A stretch of 64,000 bases of DNA from the NCBI GenBank assembly GCA_016286055.1, contig JAEERW010000002.1, positions 262,458-326,457 on the forward strand, in the 5' to 3' direction. The DNA comes from Bacteroidales bacterium. Its GTDB lineage: Bacteria > Bacteroidota > Bacteroidia > Bacteroidales > UBA3824. Both the position numbers and the translations under genes were made by a program. Shown piece by piece: positions 16,010 to 25,031 of the stretch. Position 1 is the first letter of the stretch, and every line of letters begins with the position of its first letter. The notes beneath the pieces were generated by a model. The model had not been told where the DNA came from and did no database searches. It saw nothing but the letters and a program-made list of their open reading frames with translations.

Positions 16010-18028
16010 ATGAAAAAAATACTTAACATATTCAGCAACATGTTTCAAGGAAGCAGATTGGCAAGGCTTATTAACATTATGTTTATTGTCATGACAATTC
16101 TTATGACCACGGCATTCCTCATCACCTTTATCTTGTACAGCAAAAGTCTTATGGACAATGCTGGTTCAAAAAAAATGGACGATTTGTCAGCACGTTGCGC
16201 TGAGGATATCAAACACCAAATCGAAACGTACCTTGGACAAACAGCTGCCATAATTACACCTTTGGAAATGTCGTCAAAAGGGTATCTTTCTGACAAAATG
16301 AAACGCAAAGACGTTGCTGCTATTCTATTTGGATTTTTCCGAAATACAGAAGCTGTTATTGGCGGCATTAAATGGGAGCCAAACGCTTTCGACAATGCTG
16401 ATGAGCAGTATAAAAACGACCCATTATTTAGCCCATACAATGGCGAATTCAACTTATTTTATCACAAAAAAGATAGCTCCACAGTTGTACATATTCCCGA
16501 ATACCATCTCGACTCCGACATCTATAACCGTATTCGAAAAAACCCTATAAGACAATTAATGCCCGCAGAATTTATCACGGTTGGCAAAGAGAGAATACTC
16601 ACAATTCCACTTGCTATACCTCTTATAGATCACGAAAATAGCAAATTCCTCGGTACTTTTGTTGAATACATTCCTGTCGACAACTTGCTCTCTATTGCCC
16701 AAACATATAAAGACAAGATTGGAATTCCAATGACAGAAGTAATATTTGACAACAACTTCACCATTATAGCCGACTGCCAAAGCCCCAGCAACAATGGAAA
16801 AAACCTTGGTGAAGTGTATGGACAAGCCGCTATACACAACGAAGTGTTTAACAACAACACACAGCATGTAGTTGACAGCTACGGCATTTCGCACCACTCT
16901 AACCTTGTTAAGTGCGGACAAGGCGACACTAAATTGGTGATTCTTTTTAGCACATACACATACAATTTTTCTAGAAACCTATATGGACAAATACGCACCT
17001 TTGTATTAATAGCTTTGGCTCTTATGATTGTTTCGGTAATAATAGCCACCATCATAAGCAATAAGATTGGACGTCCAATATCACAAATGATCAAGGGATG
17101 CCAACAAATAGCCGCAGGAAACATCAATGTGTCGTTTCAGAATGATTTTAAAGGCAATACCGAAATTGCGGAACTGTTTCGGGCTTTCAACGACATGGCA
17201 AAAAACATACGGCGCATTGTGTCAGAAGTTAAGCAATCGGCACAAAACGTCAACAGCGCAGGTAAGGAACTATCAAAATCGGCAGGACTGATGGCACAAG
17301 GAGCCACCCAACAAGCTTCAGCATCAGAACAAGTATCTACCGCTATGAGCGAGATGACCGCATCCATAGAAAAGAACTCTGTAAACGCTAAGGAAACCGA
17401 GGACATTACCAACAAAGTGGTTCAGAGCGTACAAATAGCCAACAAATCGGTAAAAACCACAGCCGACGCTATTATGAACATTACCGACAAAGTGGGCATT
17501 ATCAACGAAATTGCCAACAGAACCGACCTACTCGCTGTTAACGCCGCAATTGAGGCCGCCAGAGTAGGTGAAATGGGAAAAGGTTTCGCTGTGGTGGCTT
17601 CTGAAATTCGCAAACTTGCCGAAAAAAGCCAGACCGCTGCCAAAGAAATCGACACGCTCACAGCAAGTGGCGTTAAACAGGCACAAAACTCAGGCAAACT
17701 ATTAGAAATGCTCGTGCCTGAAATCAACAAGACCTCACAACTTGTACACGAAATCACTGCCGCATCGGTGGAGCAAATCAGCAACGCTGAACAAGTTAAC
17801 AACGCTCTCGTTCAACTAAACCACATCACCCAGCAAAACGCCTCCACAGCCGAAGAACTCTCCACAAGCGCCGACGAATCACAGTCTCAGGCCGAACTCC
17901 TCGGTTCTACTATGGACTTCTTCAAATTAGGCAACAACTCTTCCACAACAGAAATTACCGAACTCAACAAACAAGTTGCAAAACTTCTCGACAGAATTGA
18001 CCAATTGAAAAAACAAGAGGGAAAATGA
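16010..18028 (+). CDS. methyl-accepting chemotaxis protein with periplasmic dCache-like sensor
   Basis: A 672-residue receptor. Transmembrane segments lie at about 20-45 and 330-352, bracketing a sensor of some 285 residues. Its pattern ([52 protein letters not shown]) fits a dCache domain. A HAMP segment follows ([18 protein letters not shown]), then a long coiled coil whose hairpin tip [20 protein letters not shown] is the CheA/CheW contact site. The sequence differs from the usual Q-T-N at the tip by R-T-D. No C-terminal pentapeptide for CheR is seen; the protein ends in a basic coiled coil ([13 protein letters not shown]). Its stop overlaps the next start by 4 bases. Confidence 0.92.
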   Translation: MKKILNIFSNMFQGSRLARLINIMFIVMTILMTTAFLITFILYSKSLMDNAGSKKMDDLSARCAEDIKHQIETYLGQTAAIITPLEMSSKGYLSDKMKRKDVAAILFGFFRNTEAVIGGIKWEPNAFDNADEQYKNDPLFSPYNGEFNLFYHKKDSSTVVHIPEYHLDSDIYNRIRKNPIRQLMPAEFITVGKERILTIPLAIPLIDHENSKFLGTFVEYIPVDNLLSIAQTYKDKIGIPMTEVIFDNNFTIIADCQSPSNNGKNLGEVYGQAAIHNEVFNNNTQHVVDSYGISHHSNLVKCGQGDTKLVILFSTYTYNFSRNLYGQIRTFVLIALALMIVSVIIATIISNKIGRPISQMIKGCQQIAAGNINVSFQNDFKGNTEIAELFRAFNDMAKNIRRIVSEVKQSAQNVNSAGKELSKSAGLMAQGATQQASASEQVSTAMSEMTASIEKNSVNAKETEDITNKVVQSVQIANKSVKTTADAIMNITDKVGIINEIANRTDLLAVNAAIEAARVGEMGKGFAVVASEIRKLAEKSQTAAKEIDTLTASGVKQAQNSGKLLEMLVPEINKTSQLVHEITAASVEQISNAEQVNNALVQLNHITQQNASTAEELSTSADESQSQAELLGSTMDFFKLGNNSSTTEITELNKQVAKLLDRIDQLKKQEGK

Positions 18029-18954
18029 CAATTATCGACGCACACAGCCACCTTTGGCTTAAACAGGATACCGTGGTGGACAACCATCACCTCTACACCA
18101 CCACACGCGGACGCTCAATGTTTTTCGACGGCGAACGCCAAATGCTGCCGCCTTTTATGGTTGACGGCAAAAACACAGCCGAAATTTTTCTTGCCAATAT
18201 GGATTATGCACAGGTTGGCGGAGCGGTTGTGGTACAGGAAGTTATCGACGGCTACCAAAATGATTATCTTTTGGAAGTGTCAAAAAAATATTCCAACCGT
18301 TTCTTCGTTTGCGGAATGCCGCGCCTTGGTCTCGAAAATGCCGAAACTGAGAAAAAAATTTCTGCCGACGACATTCTCAACGACATTAAACATTTACATT
18401 CGCTTGGTTTCAAGGCGATTGCAATTCCGGGACACCGTATCAACCGCCCGATGAAAGACCTTCTGCCTGCAATGAAATATATGGAGGAAAAACAGATGAT
18501 TTTCTCGATGTGCCTCGCCGACTACGAACGTCAGATTGCTGAATTTCAAGAAGTTATTTCCGAATGTCCCAATCTCAAAATCGCTATTGGACATTTTGGA
18601 CTTGCCACCACTAAGAATTGGAAAAATCAAATCCTTCTTGCCCGCAATCCTAATGTTTTCATTGAATCGGGCGGCATTACTTGGCTCTACAACAGCGAGT
18701 TTTACCCCTTCCCCTCAGCCGTAAAAGCCATCCGCGAAGCCGCCGACCTTGTGGGCATCGACAAACTGATGTGGGGCAGCGACTATCCCCGCACCATCTG
18801 CGCCATTACCTACAAGATGTCGTACGATTTTGTGATCAAGAGCAATGACTTCTCCGACGACGAAAAAGCAGCCTTACTCGGCGAAAACGCAGTTAAGTTC
18901 TACGGTTTCAAAAACTTGCCAGAGTTGCCCTACATCAAAAATATGTCGGAATAA
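18025..18954 (+). CDS. amidohydrolase family protein, possible L-fuconolactonase
   Basis: A 309-residue amidohydrolase-2 TIM barrel. Metal-site residues visible are DAHSHLW (5-11), PGHR near 135, IAIGHFGLA near 193, and WGSDYPRT near 252. Family members hydrolyse lactones, decarboxylate aromatic acids or open rings. An L-fucono-1,5-lactonase role is suggested by the L-fucose-type dehydrogenase and FucP 5-7 kb downstream, but the gene is coupled (ATGA overlap) to the receptor gene. It could instead belong with the chemosensory operon. The substrate is not decided by sequence reading. Confidence 0.75.
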   Translation: MTIIDAHSHLWLKQDTVVDNHHLYTTTRGRSMFFDGERQMLPPFMVDGKNTAEIFLANMDYAQVGGAVVVQEVIDGYQNDYLLEVSKKYSNRFFVCGMPRLGLENAETEKKISADDILNDIKHLHSLGFKAIAIPGHRINRPMKDLLPAMKYMEEKQMIFSMCLADYERQIAEFQEVISECPNLKIAIGHFGLATTKNWKNQILLARNPNVFIESGGITWLYNSEFYPFPSAVKAIREAADLVGIDKLMWGSDYPRTICAITYKMSYDFVIKSNDFSDDEKAALLGENAVKFYGFKNLPELPYIKNMSE

Positions 18955-19105
18955 TAATGTTATAATTAAATATAATAATCCTTCAAGGGAAAAGACAGAA
19001 TCTCACTCGCTGCGCCCCTTTTTGCTGGCTAACGCAAAAATATTGATACTTGATAAAATTGACAAAAAAGCCGAGATTACAGCACGGCTTTAAAAAAGTT
19101 ATACA

Positions 19106-19597
19106 ATGAAAGATTTTGCAGCCATAGACTTTGAAACGGCAAACACTGAGCGTTCGTCGGTGTGTTCGGTTGGAATAGTGATAGTTAGGAATGGTGAAAT
19201 TGTAGATTCGTTCTATTCGCTCATTCAACCGGAGCCCAATTATTACAATTATTGGTGCTCGCGGGTTCACGGTCTATGCCAAGAAGATACCGAGGATGCG
19301 CCGGTGTTTCCGAAAGTTTGGGCGCAGGTGGAACCAAAGATTGCCGGGTTGCCATTAGTGGCGCACAATAAGCCGTTTGATGAGAGTTGTTTAAAGGCTG
19401 TTTTCCGTGTTTATCAGATGGATTATCCCGATTATGAATTTTATGATACGCTTTGTGTTTCGCGCCGAAAGTTTCCTCATTTACCTAATCACCAACTACA
19501 TACAGTAGCAGCCGTTTGTGGCTATCGTTTAGACAATCATCACCACGCCCTCGCCGACGCCGAAGCTTGCGCGTGGATTGCGAGGGAGATATTGTAG
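19106..19597 (+). CDS. DEDDh 3'-5' exonuclease (DNA polymerase III epsilon-like)
   Basis: A 163-residue stand-alone exonuclease. Exo I is FAAIDFETAN (Asp and Glu ligands, residues 7-9), Exo II is AHNKPFDESCL with its Asp near 96, and Exo III is HHALADAEACA with the His and Asp of the DEDDh type near 149-154. It is the size of the catalytic domain alone, without the polymerase-binding tail of DnaQ. Such proteins trim DNA or RNA ends in repair. It stands alone, preceded by a short hairpin (aaaagccg ... cggcttt, 19062-19092). Confidence 0.85.
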   Translation: MKDFAAIDFETANTERSSVCSVGIVIVRNGEIVDSFYSLIQPEPNYYNYWCSRVHGLCQEDTEDAPVFPKVWAQVEPKIAGLPLVAHNKPFDESCLKAVFRVYQMDYPDYEFYDTLCVSRRKFPHLPNHQLHTVAAVCGYRLDNHHHALADAEACAWIAREIL

Positions 19598-19629
19598 GGG
19601 AAATTATGGGGATAATTGAGGAACGCAGA

Positions 19630-20544
19630 TTACTCACTCTTGTTTTCCCACGCCTTAATCAAATCCACGTTCAATTGCTCCAATTGTGAGAGATGCACTT
19701 TTGAATTGTCGTTCAGGGGTTTGTACCAACTCATTTTGGAGAAATGCGCTTTGAGGTCGGCGGATGAGAACACATAGCCGTGGCGGGCGTAGATTTCGTT
19801 GCGCATTACGCGGAGTTGAGCCTTGGTGAAAAAATCCAATTGTGACGGCAAAACCAATTTCATCGAGGTGTAGGGGTACTGACCCGTGATGATTTCGGTG
19901 ATTTGGTCTTTCTTGGTGAGCGATTTGTAAAACGTTGACCTCTTGTAATATCCGCAAGGATTATCATCGTCCCAAACGGCGTTGTAAAGGTCGATTCCCT
20001 TGTCGGTGAACTCTACCCAATAGATTTTGCCGTCTTTGAGTTTGAAACATTGCGCCATAGTGCCGTCGCTGACCTGCACTTCTATCTTCTCGCCGTTGAG
20101 CGATTCGCGGGCAAAGTTGTACTCCTTGCCCTGAGAGTCGGTGTAGATGCCGTCGAGCATATCAAGGAGAAGTTGGTCGTCGTGATTCCAATCAGTTAGT
20201 TCCGCCAAAAGTGCTGTGATTACGTTTTTGGAATTCCGCGCCACGAGCACGAGGTTTGCGTTGTCGTAGCCGTCGGTGATTTTCATTTTGGTGACGTTGC
20301 AGCCATTGCCGCTCATATTGAACTCTGCATCCACTACTTTGAACTTGTCGGTTCCGATGCTTTGGAGTTCCCAATCGAGGCCTGCATCGGTGTAGCCGCC
20401 TATGAATTGGTAGTTGCCGTTGTCAGCCTTTCCACAGTTCCATCCACCGAGACCGTCAGTCCAAGTGCGGTTGGTAATGTTTTGTGCGGCAGCGGTTGTG
20501 GCTAAAATTGTGATTGTCAAGAGTGTAAAAAGTGTTTTTTTCAT
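19630..20544 (-). CDS. secreted YARHG-domain protein
   Basis: A 304-residue protein with a signal peptide (1-20, AAA-QNI). The C-terminal YARHG domain is clear: QLRVMRNEIYARHGYVFSSADL (name motif at about 253), continuing to FSKMSWYKP. The N-terminal two thirds is predicted beta-rich and not recognised (NRTWTDGLGGWNCG and later). YARHG domains are extracellular modules, proposed to bind cell-wall material. Promoter element on the complement at 20590-20598. It is convergent with the exonuclease gene. Confidence 0.8.
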   Translation of the reverse strand: MKKTLFTLLTITILATTAAAQNITNRTWTDGLGGWNCGKADNGNYQFIGGYTDAGLDWELQSIGTDKFKVVDAEFNMSGNGCNVTKMKITDGYDNANLVLVARNSKNVITALLAELTDWNHDDQLLLDMLDGIYTDSQGKEYNFARESLNGEKIEVQVSDGTMAQCFKLKDGKIYWVEFTDKGIDLYNAVWDDDNPCGYYKRSTFYKSLTKKDQITEIITGQYPYTSMKLVLPSQLDFFTKAQLRVMRNEIYARHGYVFSSADLKAHFSKMSWYKPLNDNSKVHLSQLEQLNVDLIKAWENKSE

Positions 20545-20589
20545 TGGTGTAAGTTTTAATGGTTGTTTCTTGCGGAATGTTTCGCAATT

Positions 20590-20598
20590 ACAAAACTA
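20590..20598 (-). promoter_or_regulatory. -7 promoter element of the YARHG gene
   Basis: Reads TAGTTTTGT on the complement strand, 46 bases before the ATG at 20544. Confidence 0.5.
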
Positions 20599-20714
20599 CG
20601 TTTTTTTTCAAATAAACAATAGTTGATGATACTTTTTTTTCAATTTTTTTCGTAACAGTTTGAATCCGATAATATCAGGTTGATAATAAATTTTTGTTAC
20701 TAATAAAATAAAAA

Positions 20715-20723
20715 TAATTTTGC
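20715..20723 (+). promoter_or_regulatory. -7 promoter element upstream of the membrane protein gene at 20799
   Basis: TAATTTTGC in an AT-rich gap, leaving a leader of about 70 bases. Confidence 0.5.
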
Positions 20724-20798
20724 ACAGGAATCTGCATTTTGACTTAACAAAAGAGGATAAGGGATAACAAATAACTATAATGAGAAAAACTAAACGAT

Positions 20799-21428
20799 AT
20801 GGATTTCAATAACATATACAATTACATAACCAACTACGACAAACTTGACAAGGCCAAGAAAATCAGAAATATTTTGATAATTTTGGTAGTGGTGGTTGTG
20901 TCCATACCATCTGAAATTATGTATCTTAAATACATAGACAAAACATACGGAGATAGTTACAGTAAATTGATTTTTGCATACAATATGTTTCTATTTCTTG
21001 CTCTTATGATAACAATTGGCATCTCCATTGCAAAGCCATCACAACCAAAAGACGATAATCTTTTTACTGCATTAGCAGCATTATTTGCGGCGGGAGCAAT
21101 TATTGGACTTAAATTATATTTCATAAGATCTCAGATAAAATCCTTCGAAGAACAAGCCCTTTCCAATTCATATTACACAACAGGGGTAATCACAAAAAAA
21201 GATTTGTCATCAGGACCACATAGCGGCACCACATATTATTTATGGATAGGACAGAACGACTCATTGGCTAAAAAGCATAGTGTAAACGAGCACTTATATA
21301 AACGAAAAAACGTCGGCGACACGGTAATTCTCCAAGTCTCCAAAGAATCTCCCCGCATCAACGAAGTCTTCATCTGGGAGCCAAGTGGTTATGAGATTGC
21401 AAGGTATCGAGATGAAAACAACAAATAG
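20799..21428 (+). CDS. membrane protein with C-terminal soluble domain, unknown
   Basis: A 209-residue protein with three hydrophobic segments (about 23-45, 61-81 and 89-109) and a C-terminal domain of about 95 residues (YYTTGVITKKDLSSG ... DTVILQVSKESPRINEVF). The tail resembles the beta-rich domain of DUF3592-like proteins, where a (T)G(V)I(T)xK strand opens the fold. The function is unknown. It ends 66 bases before the stop of the convergent ATPase gene; a degenerate copy of the 22945-22994 promoter region lies in that gap. Confidence 0.55.
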   Translation: MDFNNIYNYITNYDKLDKAKKIRNILIILVVVVVSIPSEIMYLKYIDKTYGDSYSKLIFAYNMFLFLALMITIGISIAKPSQPKDDNLFTALAALFAAGAIIGLKLYFIRSQIKSFEEQALSNSYYTTGVITKKDLSSGPHSGTTYYLWIGQNDSLAKKHSVNEHLYKRKNVGDTVILQVSKESPRINEVFIWEPSGYEIARYRDENNK

Positions 21429-21477
21429 TATCAAAAATCTTTCTCTGTTCCAAAAAATAACCACAATTTTGGGCGTT
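21429..21477 (+). repeat. degenerate copy of the Zn-dehydrogenase promoter region
   Basis: Aligns with 22945-22994: both read ta(t/c)c, an A run, then tctttct(c)(t/c)gttccaaaaaata, and end (t/c)aattttg(gg/aa)cgttg. About 8 mismatches and one A-run length difference. The pair brackets the AAA_14/DUF4143 gene. In this copy the TA of the -7 element is CA. Confidence 0.75.
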
Positions 21478-21494
21478 GCAAAAGATATGTGAGG

Positions 21495-22778
21495 CTAGTT
21501 TTTCAAACTACCTATCGGAACTACCCAAACCCCGTCTTTGCGTTTGTAGGCGAAACTGCCCAGACCGGTCAAAACCATAAGAAACGAAGGCTGTTTCATC
21601 TTGTCGGTATCGATTTTGCCTGCCAATTTCAACAGCGTTTTGGCTCCTTCCTCTATTAAGGTGTCGCCACCAAGTTTTATCTCTATCAGACCGTAAGAAC
21701 CGTTGCGCAAATGGATTACAGCATCACATTCCAACCCGTTTTTGTCGCGATAGTGAAATACTTTTCCGTCCAAATAATCAGCATACACCCTTAAATCTCT
21801 GACTGCCAACGTTTCAAACATAAGCCCGAAAGTATTCAGGTCGTTCAGCAAGTCGTCAGGACCGACACCCAATGCCGCTGTTGCTATTGACGAATCAATA
21901 AAATATCTTGTGTCAGCCGTCCTGATTGCTGTTTTTGACCGAAGGTTAGGACACCACGCGGGCATATCTTCAATTACAAAAATATTTTTCAGTGCTGAAA
22001 GGTAGGATGCGACAGTATCGTCGCTCATACTTGGCTGATTGGCAGTCAAATCGGCATTAATCATACTTACTGACACCTGCCCTCCTTGATGACGTGCAAA
22101 CACCCGCAGCAATCGGGCTGCAAAAGCCGCATTTCGTTCCACATTGTCAACTCGTGAAATGTCGCTGTTGCAAACGGCATCCACATAATTTCGTGATTGT
22201 TTTAATGCATTTTTCTCCGACATTCCCAACACACCCGGCCAACCTCCACGACATACAAGGTACGCCAAATCATTAATTGACAAGTCTTTTGCTCCGGCTA
22301 CTTCGGCTTGTTGTTTAAACAACGCTTCAAGACTAATTGCCCCTGACGAATCACCCGACTCCCACAAACTCATAGTCCGCATTGTCAGCCAAGCGAAACG
22401 ACCTGTGCCAGAATGTGTTATCAGAGTTTTGTCAGGTGGCACGGCAGACCCTGTAAAAATATACAATCCCGTTTTGCGCTGATGACTAATCAGATAGCGA
22501 GCCGCGTCCCAAAGTTGTGGAGTCAGTTGCCATTCGTCGATAAGCCTCGGAGTGTCACCCTTCAATAGTGTTTCAGGGTCGGTTTCAGCCAAGGTTACAT
22601 TTGTTTTCAACTGTTTGGGATTGTCGATGTAAATCACGCTTTTAGCCAATTGCTCTGCGGTTGTTGTCTTTCCGCACCATTTTGGCCCTTGAATCAAAAC
22701 CGCACCGGCAGTTTCAAGTTGTTCAGACAATAGTTTGTCTGCAATTCGCTTATGATATGTATCTAAATTTGGCATCAT
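21495..22778 (-). CDS. AAA_14 / DUF4143 ATPase with PD-(D/E)XK-like C-terminus
   Basis: A 427-residue P-loop ATPase. Walker A is GPKWCGKTTT (about 31-40), Walker B-like PRLIDEWQ (about 78-85), and a sensor-type Ser/Thr lies in LYIFTGSAVP. The DUF4143 part ends with a nuclease-like core: FETLAVRDLRVYAD, FHYRDKNGLECDAVIH and GLIEIKLGG (the E-x-K pair). A winged-helix segment lies between (SVSMINADLTANQPSMSDDTVASYLSALKNIFVIEDM, in shorter blocks). Members are abundant, highly paralogous and unexplained. The start is MMPN at 22778; MPN at 22775 is equally possible. The -7 element is at 22801-22809 and three 23-bp repeats lie behind it. The whole unit sits between two copies of a promoter sequence, a sign of insertion. 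Confidence 0.88.
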   Translation of the reverse strand: MMPNLDTYHKRIADKLLSEQLETAGAVLIQGPKWCGKTTTAEQLAKSVIYIDNPKQLKTNVTLAETDPETLLKGDTPRLIDEWQLTPQLWDAARYLISHQRKTGLYIFTGSAVPPDKTLITHSGTGRFAWLTMRTMSLWESGDSSGAISLEALFKQQAEVAGAKDLSINDLAYLVCRGGWPGVLGMSEKNALKQSRNYVDAVCNSDISRVDNVERNAAFAARLLRVFARHQGGQVSVSMINADLTANQPSMSDDTVASYLSALKNIFVIEDMPAWCPNLRSKTAIRTADTRYFIDSSIATAALGVGPDDLLNDLNTFGLMFETLAVRDLRVYADYLDGKVFHYRDKNGLECDAVIHLRNGSYGLIEIKLGGDTLIEEGAKTLLKLAGKIDTDKMKQPSFLMVLTGLGSFAYKRKDGVWVVPIGSLKN

Positions 22779-22800
22779 ATTTCCGTTGTTTTGTTATGCC

Positions 22801-22809
22801 GCAAATTTA
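22801..22809 (-). promoter_or_regulatory. -7 promoter element of the DUF4143 ATPase
   Basis: Reads TAAATTTGC on the complement strand, 22 bases before the ATG. Confidence 0.6.
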
Positions 22810-22840
22810 ATCATAAATTATTAAATTCCAAAACTTTTTG

Positions 22841-22909
22841 TATTTTTCATTCGGCAAGTTGGCTATTTTTCATTCGGCAACTTGGCTGTTTTTCATTCGG
22901 CAACTTGGC
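22841..22909 (-). repeat. three tandem 23-bp repeats upstream of the DUF4143 ATPase
   Basis: Units at 22841-22863, 22864-22886 and 22887-22909, each ending TTTTTCATTCGGCAASTTGGC (S = G once, C twice). Only two positions vary among the three units. The inner edge is 31 bases upstream of the -7 element of the ATPase. Uninterrupted tandem units of two helical turns suggest side-by-side binding of a protein. Confidence 0.9.
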
Positions 22910-22944
22910 GATAAACATTCAATAATGATTGCATAGTTCAAAAA

Positions 22945-22994
22945 TACCAAAAAATCTTTCTCCGTTCCAAAAAATATCTCTAATTTTGAACGTT
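22945..22994 (+). promoter_or_regulatory. promoter region of the Zn-dehydrogenase, duplicated at 21429-21477
   Basis: Contains the -7 element TAATTTTG at 22981-22988, 29 bases before the ATG at 23018. Confidence 0.6.
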
Positions 22995-23017
22995 GTTAAC
23001 AATCTTAAAAATACATA

Positions 23018-24010
23018 ATGAAAGCAATTCAAATACAATCTCCCGGCAACGTGGCTGTTGTCGATGTTGAGAAACCGGCTTTGAAGGCCGGCGAGGTGCT
23101 GTTGAAACTCGGTTATGTGGGTTTCTGCGGATCTGACCTCAATACTTTTCGTGGCGGCAACGCTATGGTAACTTTTCCCCGTATTCCGGGTCACGAAATT
23201 GGCGCAACTATTGTTGAAACTGCCGACGAAGTTCCGCCTCAACTCAAAGCGGGACAGGTGGTTACCGTTAATCCTTATACCAACTGCGGATGTTGTGCGT
23301 CGTGCCGTCGCGGTCGTGTGAATGCCTGCGAAAACAACGAAACTCTTGGCGTTCAGCGCAATGGCGCAATGCAGGAATACATCGCCCTGCCGTGGCAAAA
23401 GGTGATTCCTTGCGGTGAGGTTTCGTTGCGCGATGCGGCTTTGATAGAGCCGATGAGCGTTGGTTTTCACGCTGTTGACCGTGGCAGAGTTACCGACACC
23501 GACACCGTTATGGTTATCGGCTGCGGAATGGTGGGTCTTGGTGCTGTGGTGCGTGCCGTTATGCGAGGCGCAACCGTTATCGCTGCCGACCTTGACGACG
23601 AAAAACTTGCCCTTGCCCGCACTCTCGGTGCAAAATTCACCTACAACACCGCCAAAGAATGGAATCTTCCCGCGCCCGACGTGGTTATTGAGGCTGTTGG
23701 CGCAGCACCAACGTATCAGTTGGCGGTCAACAAGGTGGCGTTCACAGGTCGCATTGTCTGCATAGGTTATGCCAAAGCCGACATCGCCCTCACCACGAGC
23801 CTTTTTGTAAAGAAGGAACTCGACATTATGGGTTCGCGCAATGCCAATCCATCGGATTTTGAGGCAGTTATCAAATACCTCACCAACTCCAACGCCCCCA
23901 TCGAAAAGTTCATCAGCCGAATCATCAAGCCAAGCCAATCCGCCGAAGCGTTGAAGACTTGGAGCGATGCCCCGGGCAAGGTGTTTAGGATTTTGGTGGA
24001 GTGGGAATAA
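23018..24010 (+). CDS. zinc-dependent medium-chain alcohol/sugar dehydrogenase
   Basis: A 330-residue MDR dehydrogenase. The catalytic zinc ligands are Cys in VGFCGSDL (about 37) and GHE (about 60); the structural zinc cluster is NCGCCASCRRGRVNAC (about 90-105). The Rossmann loop is VIGCGMVGLGAV (about 166-177), and AADLDDEKL ends with Asp, predicting NAD preference. The family covers sorbitol, threonine and galactonate dehydrogenases. In L-fucose and L-galactonate pathways related enzymes oxidise the sugar acid or its 2-keto-3-deoxy derivative. The aldo/keto reductase follows after 26 bases, so the two are an operon. Confidence 0.85.
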   Translation: MKAIQIQSPGNVAVVDVEKPALKAGEVLLKLGYVGFCGSDLNTFRGGNAMVTFPRIPGHEIGATIVETADEVPPQLKAGQVVTVNPYTNCGCCASCRRGRVNACENNETLGVQRNGAMQEYIALPWQKVIPCGEVSLRDAALIEPMSVGFHAVDRGRVTDTDTVMVIGCGMVGLGAVVRAVMRGATVIAADLDDEKLALARTLGAKFTYNTAKEWNLPAPDVVIEAVGAAPTYQLAVNKVAFTGRIVCIGYAKADIALTTSLFVKKELDIMGSRNANPSDFEAVIKYLTNSNAPIEKFISRIIKPSQSAEALKTWSDAPGKVFRILVEWE

Positions 24011-24036
24011 TAGAAAATTTGTAACCTAATATTATA

Positions 24037-24984
24037 ATGGAACTTAGATCACTTGGAAATACATCCTTAAAACTCTCTGCATTGGGTTTTGGAGCGTCGA
24101 GCCTCGGCGGGGTTTTCCACTCGCTTAAAGAGGAGGACGGAATAAGGGCGGTGCATACTGCCGTGGAAAATGGTATCAACTTTATCGACGTGTCGCCTTA
24201 TTATGGACACTTGAAGGCCGAAATGGTGCTTGGCAAGGCGTTGAAGGAGATTCCGCGCGACAAATTTATCCTCTCCACCAAGGTGGGTCGCTACGGAAAG
24301 AACGGGATCAACACTTGGGACTATTCCGCCAAACGCGCCCACGATAGCGTTTACGAGAGTATGGAGCGTCTCAACGTGGATTACATCGACATCATCAACG
24401 TCCACGACATTGAATTTCAGGCTGCACTGCCCGGCGGATTGCAAAAGGTGTGCGACGAAACTCTGCCCGCACTTGTCGAACTCCGCGAAAAGGGCGTTGT
24501 GGGTCACGTGGGCATCACCGACCTCCAGCTTGAAAACCTAAAATGGGTGGTGGAGCACACGCCCAAAGGCACTGTGGAATCGGTTTTGAACTTCTGCCAC
24601 TATTGCCTTTGCGATGACAAGTTGGTTGACTTCCTCGACTTTTTTGAGAGCCGTGGCGTGGGCGTTATCAATGCAAGTCCGCTTTCGATGGGATTGCTCA
24701 CTATGCGCGGCGCACCCGATTGGCATCCCGCTCCACAGGCTTTGCGCGATGTATGCGCCAAGGCGGCAAAATATTGCGATTCAATTGGTTATCCTATCGA
24801 GAAACTCGCAATGCAATACAGCCTCCACAATCCGCGCATTACGTCAACGTTGTTTTCCACCACCAATCCACAGAACGTATTGAAAAACATCGACTTCATC
24901 AGCACTCCGCCCGACGAAGAAGTTGTGGCAAAAGTTCGCGAGATTATTGGAGAGCAATTCCGCGTAAGTTGGAAAAATTCGTAA
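24037..24984 (+). CDS. aldo/keto reductase, L-galactose/L-fucose dehydrogenase type
   Basis: A 315-residue AKR. It follows the plant L-galactose dehydrogenase pattern closely: MELRSLGNTSLKLSALGFGAS at the start (broken here by family variation), INFIDVSPYYGH with catalytic Asp and Tyr (about 50-57), the Lys of LSTKVGRYG, VDYIDIINVHDIEF with the catalytic His, and GVGVINASPLSMGLLTMRG then WHPAP. Enzymes of this subgroup oxidise C1 of L-galactose and L-fucose to the 1,5-lactone with NAD(P). Together with FucP just downstream, this makes L-fucose dehydrogenase the most likely role. Cytoplasmic. Confidence 0.85.
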   Translation: MELRSLGNTSLKLSALGFGASSLGGVFHSLKEEDGIRAVHTAVENGINFIDVSPYYGHLKAEMVLGKALKEIPRDKFILSTKVGRYGKNGINTWDYSAKRAHDSVYESMERLNVDYIDIINVHDIEFQAALPGGLQKVCDETLPALVELREKGVVGHVGITDLQLENLKWVVEHTPKGTVESVLNFCHYCLCDDKLVDFLDFFESRGVGVINASPLSMGLLTMRGAPDWHPAPQALRDVCAKAAKYCDSIGYPIEKLAMQYSLHNPRITSTLFSTTNPQNVLKNIDFISTPPDEEVVAKVREIIGEQFRVSWKNS

Positions 24985-25010
24985 ATATCACTTTATTTTA
25001 TAAACGCTAC

Positions 25011-25018
25011 TATTTTTG
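25011..25018 (+). promoter_or_regulatory. -7 promoter element of fucP
   Basis: TATTTTTG, 14 bases before the ATG at 25032; the leader would be very short or absent. Confidence 0.45.
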
Positions 25019-25031
25019 AATACCTATTTTT

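Noticed and set aside
16010-18028. Flagellar chemotaxis assignment for the Che cluster
   Set aside because: No flagellar, CheR, CheB or CheY gene in the window, and this phylum is generally non-flagellated.
22919-23938. Complement-strand open frame (339 codons) opposite the Zn-dehydrogenase
   Set aside because: The + strand protein shows both zinc sites and the Rossmann loop; the complement frame is His/Asn-rich mirror sequence.
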